From Planctomycetota bacterium (GTDB lineage: Bacteria; Planctomycetota; UBA1135; UBA2386), in the NCBI GenBank assembly GCA_016794565.1, contig JAEUHQ010000214.1, positions 1 through 33,563 of the forward strand: DNA of 33,563 nt. Direction: 5' to 3'. A program made the translations under genes and the position numbers. Positions 8,557 through 16,996 of this stretch are shown here, in pieces (the stretch's first letter is position 1; each line of letters starts with the position of its first letter). The notes beneath the pieces are model-generated. The model was not told the DNA's origin, searched no databases, and was given only the letters and a program-made list of their open reading frames with translations.

Positions 8557-8973
8557 ATGAACTGCCGCCACCCGATCGTCTCTGCTTCCTGCGCTGCCCT
8601 CTTCGTGTTCGCTGCGTGCTCTTCGCCGCCCTACGCGGCGCGCACGATCGAGGACGACGCCGAGATGGAGAGCAACGTCACCGTGACCGACAGCGAGCTC
8701 TACGATGTGCTGCACGTCGGCCGCAACCCGCTCGTCGAGCGCGTCCCTGGAACCGACCAGCTGCGCGTCGTGGTGACGCTGCGAAACGTCGATGACGAGG
8801 CCATCCAGGTCCTCGCCCAGATGAGCTTCCTGAACGCGCAGAAGCAGCCGATCGGCGACGACACGAACAAGCAGGTCAAGCTGCTGGCCCCCGGTGAGAC
8901 GATCACCCACACGGCGATTTCGAAGAGCGCCGAAGCGCGGGACTGGCAGCTGCGCCTGAGTTGGAACCGCTGA
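8557..8973 (+). CDS. ycfL: YcfL family lipoprotein
   Basis: 138 residues. A signal peptide ends in 'FVFAACSS', a lipobox-like site at about residue 20. The mature part has the YcfL (DUF1425) pattern: 'ELYDVLHVGRNPLVERVPGTD', then 'LRVVVTLRNVDDEAIQVLAQM' and 'LLAPGETITHTAISKSAEARDWQLRLSW', an Ig-like beta sandwich of the kind found in small periplasmic proteins. In E. coli ycfL sits directly upstream of lpoB. Here the two are separated by two other family members but remain in one transcriptional run. The 4-bp spacing from the LPP20-like stop implies co-translation. Function unknown; probably an accessory lipoprotein of the LpoB cluster. Confidence 0.8.
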   Translation: MNCRHPIVSASCAALFVFAACSSPPYAARTIEDDAEMESNVTVTDSELYDVLHVGRNPLVERVPGTDQLRVVVTLRNVDDEAIQVLAQMSFLNAQKQPIGDDTNKQVKLLAPGETITHTAISKSAEARDWQLRLSWNR

Positions 8974-8998
8974 GGAAGAGAGAGAAAGGGGAACAACG

Positions 8999-9496
8999 AT
9001 GAAGACCTTCGCCAAGCCGTCGATCCTGTGCGCACTGCTCGCGGCGTGCGCCGCACCCGCACCGGTGGTGCGGGCGCCGCAGGTCCCGCCGCTCGGCGTC
9101 GACGTCCCCAAGGCGAATCTCGCCCGCGAGCAGGCGGGCCGGGCCTCGACGGACACTTCGCCCTCCGTCGCGTCGATCGAGCCGTCGCTGCCGCTGACCC
9201 AGTTCACGCCGCCGACCTACCGCACGGTGGTGCACTACGTGGAGGTCCCCACGGTCGCGCCCGAGTCGACGAACTCGACCGGTGGTGAAGTTGCGTCGAA
9301 CTACGACTACTCCGCCTACGTCGACTACTACCGTCGCGACGGCCACCGTTGGCGCGGCCCCGTCTTCCCCGTCAACACGTTCGTCGGCGCCGGTGTCGGT
9401 GCACTCATCGGGCGCCACTCGCACCACCGCGGTCGCGGCGCCCTGATCGGCGGGATCATCGGGCTCCTGCTCGACATCGGGCGCTGGTGGCGCTGA
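8999..9496 (+). CDS. small lipoprotein with C-terminal glycine zipper
   Basis: 165 residues preceded by a good ribosome-binding site (GAAAGGGG, about 7 bases before the ATG). The lipobox is 'LLAAC' (Cys17). A Pro/Thr-rich, probably disordered middle holds tyrosine clusters ('YDYSAYVDYYRRDG'). The C-terminus has a glycine-zipper-like helix pair ('GAGVGALIG', 'GALIGGIIGLLLDIG') broken by a basic His/Arg patch, as in outer-membrane-associated glycine-zipper proteins such as the YmgG/SlyB type. It is the last gene of the envelope cluster and stops 6 bp from the convergent propeller gene. I do not recognise an exact family; membrane insertion of the zipper is an inference. Confidence 0.7.
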   Translation: MKTFAKPSILCALLAACAAPAPVVRAPQVPPLGVDVPKANLAREQAGRASTDTSPSVASIEPSLPLTQFTPPTYRTVVHYVEVPTVAPESTNSTGGEVASNYDYSAYVDYYRRDGHRWRGPVFPVNTFVGAGVGALIGRHSHHRGRGALIGGIIGLLLDIGRWWR

Positions 9497-9502
9497 CTCC
9501 GC

Positions 9503-10966
9503 TCAAGGGGCGCGCGAGACGAACTCGACCGCGACCTGGTCGACGAGCAGTTCGGCCGCTGCGCCCGGCGCGAGGTCGGCGATCACGGTGATGCGCAGCT
9601 GTCGTTCGCGCGTGATGTGCCGCAGGCTCGACGTCCGGAACTCCAGCGTGCGTGACGTGGTGTCGCCGATCGGGAGCTCGACCGCGGTGTCGAAGCGCTC
9701 GTCGACCGGGTTGTAGATCGATGTCCGGAGGAAGCAGTCGGCGCCGCCCCGGGTCGCGCGCGCGACGGTGCGGATGCGCAGTTCGAGCACGTCGTCCGCC
9801 GCGGTGACCGGAACGTCGAACCTGCAGTTGATGCCCGCGATCTGGCGGCTGCTCGACGTCGCGGTCGTCACCCGGAACGCATCGCCGTCGGCGTCCACGA
9901 GCTGGTCGCGCACACCGAACGCGGCTCCGCCCGCGGCGATCTCGAGCACGGCCCGAGCAACGTCCAGCGCGACCGCGGCGTTGCCGGTGGGGGCCGGCGG
10001 CAGTTCGCCGGTGAGGTCGAGGCCCTCCAGCTGCCAACGGTCGTCCGGCCACTGCAGCACCGGTGTTCCGCCGGTAGCGGGGATCGTCGCGAGCCGCATC
10101 GCGGTCCGTCCGCGCGCCTCTTCGCGGATCCCGAACCAGATGGTGTCACCCAACGGGGCCCAGCGCGGAGTCGCCACGTCGCCGTCCGGCAGGACGAGAG
10201 TCGCGACCGCGAACGTCGCGACGTCGACCGTGCAGAGGACTGCGGTGGCAGCACCCGCGCGCCGCACGAACGCCACCCTCGAACCATCCGGGGAGAAGGC
10301 CGGGGCGCGGTCGCCGGTGTCCGCGCCCGATGCGGGGCCGCCATCGGTCAGCGGCACCACCCCCGTAGCGTCGTCCTGCGCGATCCACAGCGAATGCCGT
10401 CCGTTCTGGTCGCGGCGGCTCCACACGATGCGTCCGGTCGCGCGCGACCAGTCGGGTTCCCCGTCTCGCGAGCCCGACGGTGGCGGCAGGAACTGCGTGG
10501 CGGCACCGGAGGCGACGTCCATCGTCCACAGGCTGCGCGGCGAGGTGCGTTCGGAGCTGAACACGATGCGCGAAGCGTCCGGCGACCAGCTCGGCTCGTC
10601 GTCGAAGTCGTCATTCGACGTGAGGCGGCGTTCACTCGTCGAGCCGTCGGTGGACGACACGAACAGTTCACGACTGCCGGCGTCACCGGCGGAGCGTTCG
10701 CGGGCGAAAACAACGGTCCTGCCGTCCGGGTGCACGCGGACATTGCGCTCCGTGCCCGTGCGATCGGCGACGCGGCTCGTGCCGAGGTTCTGCTCGCTGC
10801 GGCGCGCGATTTCCGCGAACTGGAACGGGCTGTCGATGCGTGAGCGGCACACCAGGGCCGGCAGCGGCCCGGCCGCGTCGACAGGATTGCTGCCGGGGCC
10901 CGGACTGCAGGCGGCGACGAGCAGCAAGGCTGTTGCGGAGATGCCGGGGCGCGCTGGCGGAGTCAT
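9503..10966 (-). CDS. TolB/WD40-like beta-propeller lipoprotein
   Basis: 487 residues. The signal peptide ends in 'LLLVAAC' (Cys20). Residues about 70-310 contain PD40-type repeats with the TolB signature 'SPDGxRIxF': 'VHPDGRTVVFARE', 'WSPDASRIVFSSER', 'PDWSRATGRIVWSRRD', 'FSPDGSRVAFVRR' and 'RWAPLGDTIWFGI'. After it comes a roughly 150-residue beta domain with 'DDVLELRIRTVA' and 'RQLRITVIADLAPGAAAELLVDQVAVEF', resembling a carbohydrate-binding-like jelly roll. It is probably a cell-envelope protein. Its gene is 41 bp downstream of the giant kinase gene on the same strand, so the two are likely co-expressed. TolB proper is not implied, because no Tol-Pal genes are near. Confidence 0.8.
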   Translation of the reverse strand: MTPPARPGISATALLLVAACSPGPGSNPVDAAGPLPALVCRSRIDSPFQFAEIARRSEQNLGTSRVADRTGTERNVRVHPDGRTVVFARERSAGDAGSRELFVSSTDGSTSERRLTSNDDFDDEPSWSPDASRIVFSSERTSPRSLWTMDVASGAATQFLPPPSGSRDGEPDWSRATGRIVWSRRDQNGRHSLWIAQDDATGVVPLTDGGPASGADTGDRAPAFSPDGSRVAFVRRAGAATAVLCTVDVATFAVATLVLPDGDVATPRWAPLGDTIWFGIREEARGRTAMRLATIPATGGTPVLQWPDDRWQLEGLDLTGELPPAPTGNAAVALDVARAVLEIAAGGAAFGVRDQLVDADGDAFRVTTATSSSRQIAGINCRFDVPVTAADDVLELRIRTVARATRGGADCFLRTSIYNPVDERFDTAVELPIGDTTSRTLEFRTSSLRHITRERQLRITVIADLAPGAAAELLVDQVAVEFVSRAP

Positions 10967-11007
10967 CCGGGCATCGTCGCGATGCGGGTCGGCGCCGGCA
11001 ACGGGTG

Positions 11008-14000
11008 CTACTTCGGTCCCTTCGGTGCGATGTCCGCGAACGACATACTCAGGATCACGACGCCCGAGGGTCGGATGGCGGAGATGCCGAGATCGCGAAG
11101 GCCGTCGCCGTCGAGATCGCCGAGATCGACCATCGAGAATCCGAACGCCGTGGAACCGGCGCTCGCGAACGTCTGCAGCGGCTCGCCGTCGCGGGCCGCG
11201 GACACGCGCACGTAGCCGCCGCCGACCGGACCGCCCTGGCGCGCGGACACCGCGATGCAGCTCTCGTCGGACCGTCGCCACGTTGGCAACCAGCACAGCC
11301 CGAAACCGAAGCCGTCGCCTGGCCGGTCGCCCCGGAGTTCGTGCACGACCCTGCCGGTGCGGCTGCTGAACACGTGCACCTTTCCCGGCAGGCGGCCGTC
11401 ACTGGACAGCGCCGGCGCCCCGACCGCGATGTCCGCGAGCCCGTCGCCGTCCACGTCGTGCAGAGCCGTGACGCAGAACGCGAACGTCGTGTCGCGGTCC
11501 TCTTCCGCGAGTGTGCTCAGCAGGTCGCCGGTCCGGCCGTCGTACACCGCGACGACACCGGGTGCGTTGCCGAAGTTGCCGCCGACGAGCACGTCGTCGA
11601 TGCCGTCGCCGTTCGCATCGCCGGCATCCGCGACGGCCGCGCCGAACCAGACGTCGTCGCGCGGGGACACGAGTTCGTGGATCTGGCGGCCTGTCCGTCC
11701 CGAGCAGACGTGGACGACGCCGAGGACTTCGCCGTTGAGCTGGGTCGGAGGTTCGCCGACGAGGACGTCGCGGTTCCCGTCTCCGTCGACATCGCCGATC
11801 GATGCGAGCGAGCAGCCGAAGCCGATGGTGTTGCCCTCGATCGTCCAGATGTCGGTGCCGGTCCTCCCCGACTTCAGTGTCACGGTGGCGGGTGCAGTGG
11901 CCCACGTGCTGTTGATCGGGGATCCGATGGCGATGTCGTCGCACAGGTCCCCGTCGACATCGCCGAGGTTGGCGATCGCCCGGCCCCACGCCGTGTCGTC
12001 GTCGGGCGCTTCGAACGTGGTCGAGAGGGAGCCGTCGGCGAGATTGCGCATCTCCACGTAGCCGCCGCCCTGGTTCACGCCGGTGGGGGGGGCGGCGATG
12101 CACAGCTCGGGCAACGTGTCGCCGTTCGTGTCGGCGACGCGCAGCACCTGGATGCCGTACGACTGCTTCCAGTCGTTCAGGCTCTTCGAAACGAGGATCC
12201 TGTTCTCGAAGAAGTGCAGCCGCGTTCCGAGGACGGTCTGGAAGGGCAGCAGCAACGGGGTCAGGAACACGGTGCCGCTCTCCACCAGCGCCGGCAGCGC
12301 GACGATCGCCACCGGGCCGAGGCCCATCGGCAGGCCGAGGGCGAGGCCCGGCAGCTGCCGAAGCGTCCGGTGGGCGCTCTGGAGGGAGATGGCCACGGGG
12401 CGCTTTTCGTCCCGGCTCGCCGCTTCGGCCGCGCGGTCGTAGGTCGCCCAGAATCGGAGTCCGTTCTCGAGGCTGTCGATCCTTCGTGGGCTCATCCAGG
12501 CGCTCAGCGGCAGCGCGTCGTCGCGCCAAGGGCGAGAAGCGACGTCGAACGATGCGGATGCCTGCGCGTACGATGCCTGCAGTCCGCCGAGTCGCAGGAT
12601 GTCGGCGAGCTGCATCGCGGCGTTCGACGAGTAGCGGTGCAGGTCTTCGGCGAGCACTCGCCGCGCCTGCTGCAGGTAGCCGCGCAGGTCGTGCTTCTGC
12701 AGGGCCAGTCGGGCGAGCTGGTACCGCGGCTGGACCAGATCGGGCCATCGCCTCTCGAGTTCGCGATAGAGGCGAAGGGCGGTCGCCTGGTCACCTTCCG
12801 TGATCGCGAGAGCGGCGAGACGCTGCAATGGCTCGGGGTTGCTCGGATCCGCCTTCATGAGCTCGCGGTAGATGCGTCGAGCACCGTCGAGGTCCCTCTT
12901 CGCGACGAGCAGATCCGCTTCCAGTCGTCGCCGTCGCGTCTGCGGTTCTTCGTCGGCGCGGCGCGCCGGCAGTGCACGGAACCACTGTTCGGCGAGATCG
13001 ACGTCGCCGCTGGCCACCGCAGCGTCCGCGATCGCGAACATGAGCGCCGTCGCCTTGGGCATCGCTCTGGCCGCGTGGAACAGCCGCGGGTACGCGCGTT
13101 CGGGTTCGCCGTCGTCCGCCATCTGCAGGGCCACGCACGCGTCCAGGAACGTCTGCGCGCCGCCCAGTTCGCCGATCCCGCGCCAGCAGCGGCGGCATGC
13201 GCCGGGGTCGTTGAGCAGGAACGCGAACAGGCCCGCGGCGTACCGGTCGACCGTGCTCGCCACGGCGATTGCGCGGTCGAGCGCGGTCCCGACCTCTTCC
13301 CGTGCCGCCGACTGCCTTGCGACGAGCGCGGTCAGCGGGGGTAGGTTCGCCAGCGCGGGGGCCAGCAAGTGTTCGTCGACCCGGTCATCGGCGGCGACGA
13401 ACAGGCGCACCAGCGCTACGACGGCGCGCTCGAGTCGCAGCGTGTCGGCGGGATCCTGGGCCAGAGCCGGGTCGTAGTCGGCCAGCGCGGCGTCGAGCAC
13501 ACCGAGCTTCGCCGCCTTCGTGGCCGGAGTGTGGCGGATGCGGTCGCGGTTCCGGTCGCGCACCGTTGCCCACGAGGACGTGAGGTTCTCGGGGCGGAGC
13601 AGGTTGGACCGGGCGTCGAGCACCAGAGCGGCAGCGCGTTCGCGCGACAGCTCCGCCGAACGGGCGTGGGCGATCACGGGCCACGTGACCGCCGCGACGA
13701 GGACGGCGCCGGCCACCGCGGCGATGGCCACGCGGTTGTGCCGGCGGAGGAACTTCGCGGCGCGCCGCAGGGCGCCCGCTGGCTTCGCGTGGATCGGTTG
13801 CAGCGAGAGCAGTCGTTCGAGGTCGTCGGCGAACTCGTCGGCCGTCGCGTAACGGTGCCGGCGATCGGGCTCCATCGCCTTCGCGATGACCGTTTCGAGG
13901 TCGCGCGACACGTTCGGTGCCCGTTTGCGCAGCGACGGCAAGTTGCCCTCTTCGATCCGCCGCAGGACTTCGTTCGTGGTGCTGCCACCGAAGGAAGGGC

Positions 14001-14883
14001 CGAGGGTCAACGCCTCGTACAGCGTCACTCCCAGGCTGTACACGTCGGCGCGCGCGTCGAGGTCGGCGTCGCCGGACCGGAGCCGCTCGGGAGCGGCATA
14101 CACCGGGGTTCCGGCGAACGCCGCCTGCGTCGCATGCGGGTCGCCGGCGCGGGCGAGTCCGAAGTCCGCGAGCACGGGCTGGCCGTTCTTGCGCAACAGG
14201 ATGTTCGACGGCTTGACGTCGCGGTGGATCAGCCCGTGGCGGTGCACTTCGCCGAGTGCGCGCGCGACGCGGATGCCGAGGCGAACGAACCACTCGATCG
14301 AGTTGCGCGTGCCCAGCGCCTCGGGGGGCAGCTGGAGCACTTCGGCGAGACACTGGATCGACTGCGGCTTCGCCTTCTGTGCGAGCTCGACGACGAGGGA
14401 GCGCAAGCTGCCGCCGGCCACGTACTCCATCTCGAACGCGAGCATCTCCTCGTGGTCGATGATGCGGTGGATGTGCACGACGTGGTCGTGTCGCAGCCGC
14501 GCCAGTGCGCGTGCCTCTTCGAGGAACCGCTGCTTCGCGCGCGGCGACATCGCCAGCGAGTGCGGCAGCACCTTGATCGCGACTTCGCGGTTCAGCGCCT
14601 GATGGCGGGCGAGGTAGACGGTGCCCATTCCGCCGTGCCCGAGTTCGCGCTCGATCTCGTAGCCGCCCAGAACGGGGCGACTCGGTTCGCGCCGGCCGGC
14701 GACCGAGCACGCGAGGGCCCACGTCTTCTGGATGCGTTCGCGGAGGTCGGGGCGATCCGGGTGGATCGCCGCGAGATCGGGTGTGCGTCCGTCGAGGATC
14801 TCCTGCAGCAGTGCGTCGAAGAGGTCGGCGAGCAGTTCGCCGTCCTGCGTGTCGTCACCGTGCAGCCCCGAAGTCTCGGTCAC
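11008..14883 (-). CDS. transmembrane Ser/Thr protein kinase with TPR region and C-terminal FG-GAP propeller
   Basis: 1291 residues. The cytoplasmic Hanks-type kinase spans about 75-360: Gly loop 'GHGGMG' (82-87), K104, catalytic 'HRDVKPSN' (D222), 'DFGLA' (D240) and 'APE' (264-266). A membrane helix follows at about 385-404. The next roughly 500 residues are helical with TPR-like units ('RIYRELMKADPSNPEPLQRLA'). From about 905 to the end there are seven FG-GAP-like repeats, most with calcium-loop motifs such as 'GDVDGDGNRDVLVG' and 'GDLDGDGLRDLGIS'; the sixth blade has lost the acidic loop. This predicts an integrin-alpha-like seven-bladed propeller outside the membrane. The GTG start overlaps the sigma-factor stop (GTGA). 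I infer an extracytoplasmic sensor kinase acting with that sigma factor; the ligand is unknown. Confidence 0.92.
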   Translation of the reverse strand: MTETSGLHGDDTQDGELLADLFDALLQEILDGRTPDLAAIHPDRPDLRERIQKTWALACSVAGRREPSRPVLGGYEIERELGHGGMGTVYLARHQALNREVAIKVLPHSLAMSPRAKQRFLEEARALARLRHDHVVHIHRIIDHEEMLAFEMEYVAGGSLRSLVVELAQKAKPQSIQCLAEVLQLPPEALGTRNSIEWFVRLGIRVARALGEVHRHGLIHRDVKPSNILLRKNGQPVLADFGLARAGDPHATQAAFAGTPVYAAPERLRSGDADLDARADVYSLGVTLYEALTLGPSFGGSTTNEVLRRIEEGNLPSLRKRAPNVSRDLETVIAKAMEPDRRHRYATADEFADDLERLLSLQPIHAKPAGALRRAAKFLRRHNRVAIAAVAGAVLVAAVTWPVIAHARSAELSRERAAALVLDARSNLLRPENLTSSWATVRDRNRDRIRHTPATKAAKLGVLDAALADYDPALAQDPADTLRLERAVVALVRLFVAADDRVDEHLLAPALANLPPLTALVARQSAAREEVGTALDRAIAVASTVDRYAAGLFAFLLNDPGACRRCWRGIGELGGAQTFLDACVALQMADDGEPERAYPRLFHAARAMPKATALMFAIADAAVASGDVDLAEQWFRALPARRADEEPQTRRRRLEADLLVAKRDLDGARRIYRELMKADPSNPEPLQRLAALAITEGDQATALRLYRELERRWPDLVQPRYQLARLALQKHDLRGYLQQARRVLAEDLHRYSSNAAMQLADILRLGGLQASYAQASASFDVASRPWRDDALPLSAWMSPRRIDSLENGLRFWATYDRAAEAASRDEKRPVAISLQSAHRTLRQLPGLALGLPMGLGPVAIVALPALVESGTVFLTPLLLPFQTVLGTRLHFFENRILVSKSLNDWKQSYGIQVLRVADTNGDTLPELCIAAPPTGVNQGGGYVEMRNLADGSLSTTFEAPDDDTAWGRAIANLGDVDGDLCDDIAIGSPINSTWATAPATVTLKSGRTGTDIWTIEGNTIGFGCSLASIGDVDGDGNRDVLVGEPPTQLNGEVLGVVHVCSGRTGRQIHELVSPRDDVWFGAAVADAGDANGDGIDDVLVGGNFGNAPGVVAVYDGRTGDLLSTLAEEDRDTTFAFCVTALHDVDGDGLADIAVGAPALSSDGRLPGKVHVFSSRTGRVVHELRGDRPGDGFGFGLCWLPTWRRSDESCIAVSARQGGPVGGGYVRVSAARDGEPLQTFASAGSTAFGFSMVDLGDLDGDGLRDLGISAIRPSGVVILSMSFADIAPKGPK

Positions 14884-15506
14884 GGGGCCGCCTCTTCCCG
14901 CCCTTCGTCCCCGAGAAGCTGGCGCAGGCGATGCCGGTAGCTCGTCACTCCGCGCAGCAGCCGATCCTTGGCGGTCGACAGCGGGACTTTCAGGTGCGCG
15001 GCGACTTCACGGATCGGCACCTCTTCGAACAGCCGCATCTGCACGACGACGCGCAGGTCCGGGTCGAGGCTCTCGAGGGCTGCCTCCATCGCGCGCGCGC
15101 GTTCGCGGAAGCCGGCGACCCGGCTCGGGGTCGTCGAGCCGGGCGGCAGCATCTGCGAGACGGACTCCCGTTCGGCGAGCGTCGAGAACGGCGCGGTGTG
15201 ATGAGCGCCACCGCGCTTCGTCCGCCCGAGCAGGCGCCCGGCGTCGCGAACGCGATTCTGCGCGATCGACAGGAGCCACACGCGCCATGCCGACAAGCCG
15301 CGCCATTCGTGCTGTTCGCGGTCGCGCCACGAACACCACAGGGTGTCCTGCCAGATGTCTTCGGCCGACAGCGGCCCGCGCAGCTTCGGTCCGAGCCAGG
15401 AATTGATGACGACGAAGACGCTCGCCACGTCGAGGCTCTCCACCAGGCGACCCCATTCCGTGGGATCGCGGTGCGGCGCCGAGCCGGCCTTCGGTTCGTC
15501 CATCAT
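14880..15506 (-). CDS. ECF-type RNA polymerase sigma factor
   Basis: About 208 residues from ATG 15506; ATG 15503 and an in-frame GTG at 15536 are alternatives. Region 2 is 'AEDIWQDTLWCSWRD..WRGLSAWRVWLLSIAQNRVRD', and region 4 is 'LESLDPDLRVVVQMRLFEEVPIREVAAHLKVPLSTAKDRLLRGVTSYRHRLRQLL', a helix-turn-helix reading the -35 element. No region 3 is present, as in ECF sigma factors. There is no anti-sigma gene next to it. Instead the stop codon overlaps the start of the transmembrane kinase gene. Sigma factor-kinase pairs of this kind are common in planctomycetes, where phosphorylation may replace anti-sigma control. That mechanism is inferred here, not visible. Confidence 0.88.
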   Translation of the reverse strand: MMDEPKAGSAPHRDPTEWGRLVESLDVASVFVVINSWLGPKLRGPLSAEDIWQDTLWCSWRDREQHEWRGLSAWRVWLLSIAQNRVRDAGRLLGRTKRGGAHHTAPFSTLAERESVSQMLPPGSTTPSRVAGFRERARAMEAALESLDPDLRVVVQMRLFEEVPIREVAAHLKVPLSTAKDRLLRGVTSYRHRLRQLLGDEGREEAAP

Positions 15507-15559
15507 CGTACGACGAGGAGGATACCTCGGCGTCACCGGGCGGCGCGCCTTTGCCCGGC

Positions 15560-16615
15560 TCAGCCGCCCGCGCGGGTGGTCTCACGGTCCGCGAGCCGCC
15601 GCAGGTGCTCGGCGAGGTCGGTCAAATCGAGCCTTCGCCGCTCGGCGGCCCGCGAGTCCTTCACCATGGCAGCGTCGATCTCCTCGAGCAGATGCCCACG
15701 GTCGCCGGACTTCGCCAGGTACTTCGCGACGGCGCCCGGGTCGTCGCCGCAATGCGCCCAGATCCAATGGCATCGCGGCACCAGATTGCGCCATGTCGCA
15801 TCGATCGCGGGGTCGGCGGCGACGAAGGTGGCCGCGAGCGCGATGCGCAGGGACCGGTACTCGCGGTGCTCGGCGAACGCGGCCCGGATGCTCTCGTAGA
15901 GGCGGTCGCGTCGCTTGTCGGCGGGCACGGGGGATCGGTAGCTCCGATCTCGGCGCACGTCGCGGGCGAACGCGATCACGTCCGTGTCGGGCATCTCGAT
16001 CTGGCTGCCGGAGGACCACGCGTCGAACAGGGTGACTCCCGCGAACACGTGTCCGGCCCGATCGGCGTAGAGGTGGTCGAAGTACGCCGCGAGCGTTCGT
16101 TGCGCCGGCGTGGTGTCGAGCACGGCGAGCACGTTCGCGATCGCTTCGTCCGCGCCGGCCGGATAGCCGTGAACCCGGTTCGCGAACGCCTGCTCGTCGT
16201 TCGGTTCGCGCGCGGACTGCACGATCTTGCCCGCGCTCCAGTCGTATTCGACGCCAACTTCGAAGTCCGCAACGACCGCCGCGTGCGGGATCGCTCGCGT
16301 CGCTTCGCGATGCGCCGCGTCGTTCGTGTCCACGAGGATCCTCGGCGTCATCGCGGGGGCGTAGTCCGCCGGTGCGAACCATCGCGCTGGCGCGGCAGGT
16401 GGCCACGCGGAACGGCCGCGCGCGGGAGCGACGATCCGCTGGGTCGCGGCGTCGTCCATGCGCTGCACGGTGCGATCGAGGCTGCGGAGGACGTTCGTCC
16501 GCGCTGCGGCATCGAGGGCGTGAAACCGCTCGCACAGTGCGGTCGCCGTCGGCGCGGGGGCAGCAGGCTCCTGGAGACCGAAGGCCGCGAGGCAAGCGAC
16601 GGCGACGAAGCTCAT
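15560..16615 (-). CDS. uncharacterised exported protein
   Basis: 351 residues; I recognise no family. The N-terminus 'MSFVAVACLAAFGLQEPAAPAP' looks like a short signal peptide without the usual basic residue. The mature part is rich in charged helices, with 'YDWSAGKIV', 'FDHLYADRAGHVFAGVTLFDAWSSGSQIE' and 'RRDRLYESIRAAFAEHREYRSLRIALAATFVAAD'. No catalytic motif stands out. The start is supported by a purine-rich stretch (CGGGGGA) just before the ATG and by the lack of any upstream in-frame start. The gene lies 53 bp upstream of the sigma-factor gene on the same strand, so it may be the first member of the sigma/kinase/propeller transcription unit. A small overlapping upstream frame (16612-16734) is not annotated as a gene. 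Confidence 0.7.
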   Translation of the reverse strand: MSFVAVACLAAFGLQEPAAPAPTATALCERFHALDAAARTNVLRSLDRTVQRMDDAATQRIVAPARGRSAWPPAAPARWFAPADYAPAMTPRILVDTNDAAHREATRAIPHAAVVADFEVGVEYDWSAGKIVQSAREPNDEQAFANRVHGYPAGADEAIANVLAVLDTTPAQRTLAAYFDHLYADRAGHVFAGVTLFDAWSSGSQIEMPDTDVIAFARDVRRDRSYRSPVPADKRRDRLYESIRAAFAEHREYRSLRIALAATFVAADPAIDATWRNLVPRCHWIWAHCGDDPGAVAKYLAKSGDRGHLLEEIDAAMVKDSRAAERRRLDLTDLAEHLRRLADRETTRAGG

Positions 16616-16832
16616 GGCGTCCCCCGGGCCGCGATTCGCCCGGTCGGCGTCCCGACACGACCCGCGGGCCCGCGGTGGCGCGACGGTCGGTGTGGCGCGT
16701 GCGGCGGCTTCTCTCCTTCGTTCGCGTTCCTCATGGCGGCCGGGATCCTACGTTCGCGACGCGCCTCGGGACCATCCGTACGAGCACACCAGCCGGCGGG
16801 GACTTTTTTTTCGCGGCCCACGAAACCTCGGG

Positions 16833-16980
16833 ACCCAGCCTGGGTAGGAGCCCCCGTTCGCAACGGAGGTGTGATCCTCCGCGGCGGGCACCATGAGACT
16901 CTCCACCGAGGAGGAACGGGCACGTCGCTCGGACCTCCGGGGGCGAGGTGGAGAGTCTTCTTTTTCCTTCGTGGTGCCCG
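16833..16980 (+). other. nested hairpin block in non-coding DNA (candidate structured RNA or MITE-like element)
   Basis: This lies in the 470-bp stretch 16616-17085, which has no convincing gene. In order: ACCCA-GCC-TGGGT (16833-16845); CCGTT-CGC-AACGG (16854-16866), which competes with CGGAGG-N6-CCTCCG (16864-16881); then a long stem with outer arms CGGGCACCA/TGGTGCCCG (16885-16893/16972-16980) and inner perfect 12-bp arms AGACTCTCCACC/GGTGGAGAGTCT (16896-16907/16947-16958). The right inner arm is followed by TCTTTTTCC on the + strand, so it could also end a + strand transcript. Stems are read directly; whether it is transcribed is unknown. The rest of the gap (16616-16832) shows nothing beyond an 8-T run at 16804-16811. 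Confidence 0.55.
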
Positions 16981-16996
16981 GTGGCCTCGGCGGTGT

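Noticed and set aside
10840..13344. Open frame of 834 codons on the plus strand.
   Set aside because: It is antisense to the kinase gene, Arg/Ala/His-rich and without domains; typical of high-GC shadow frames. The same applies to the 712-codon frame antisense to metG (28703-30841).
16816..16893. tRNA-like text: a D-arm-like AGCCTGGGTAG, an anticodon-loop-like TTCGCAA and a terminal ACCA.
   Set aside because: The acceptor and D stems do not pair, the T-arm is about 8 bases too short and lacks TTCGA, so there is no valid cloverleaf; kept only as hairpins.
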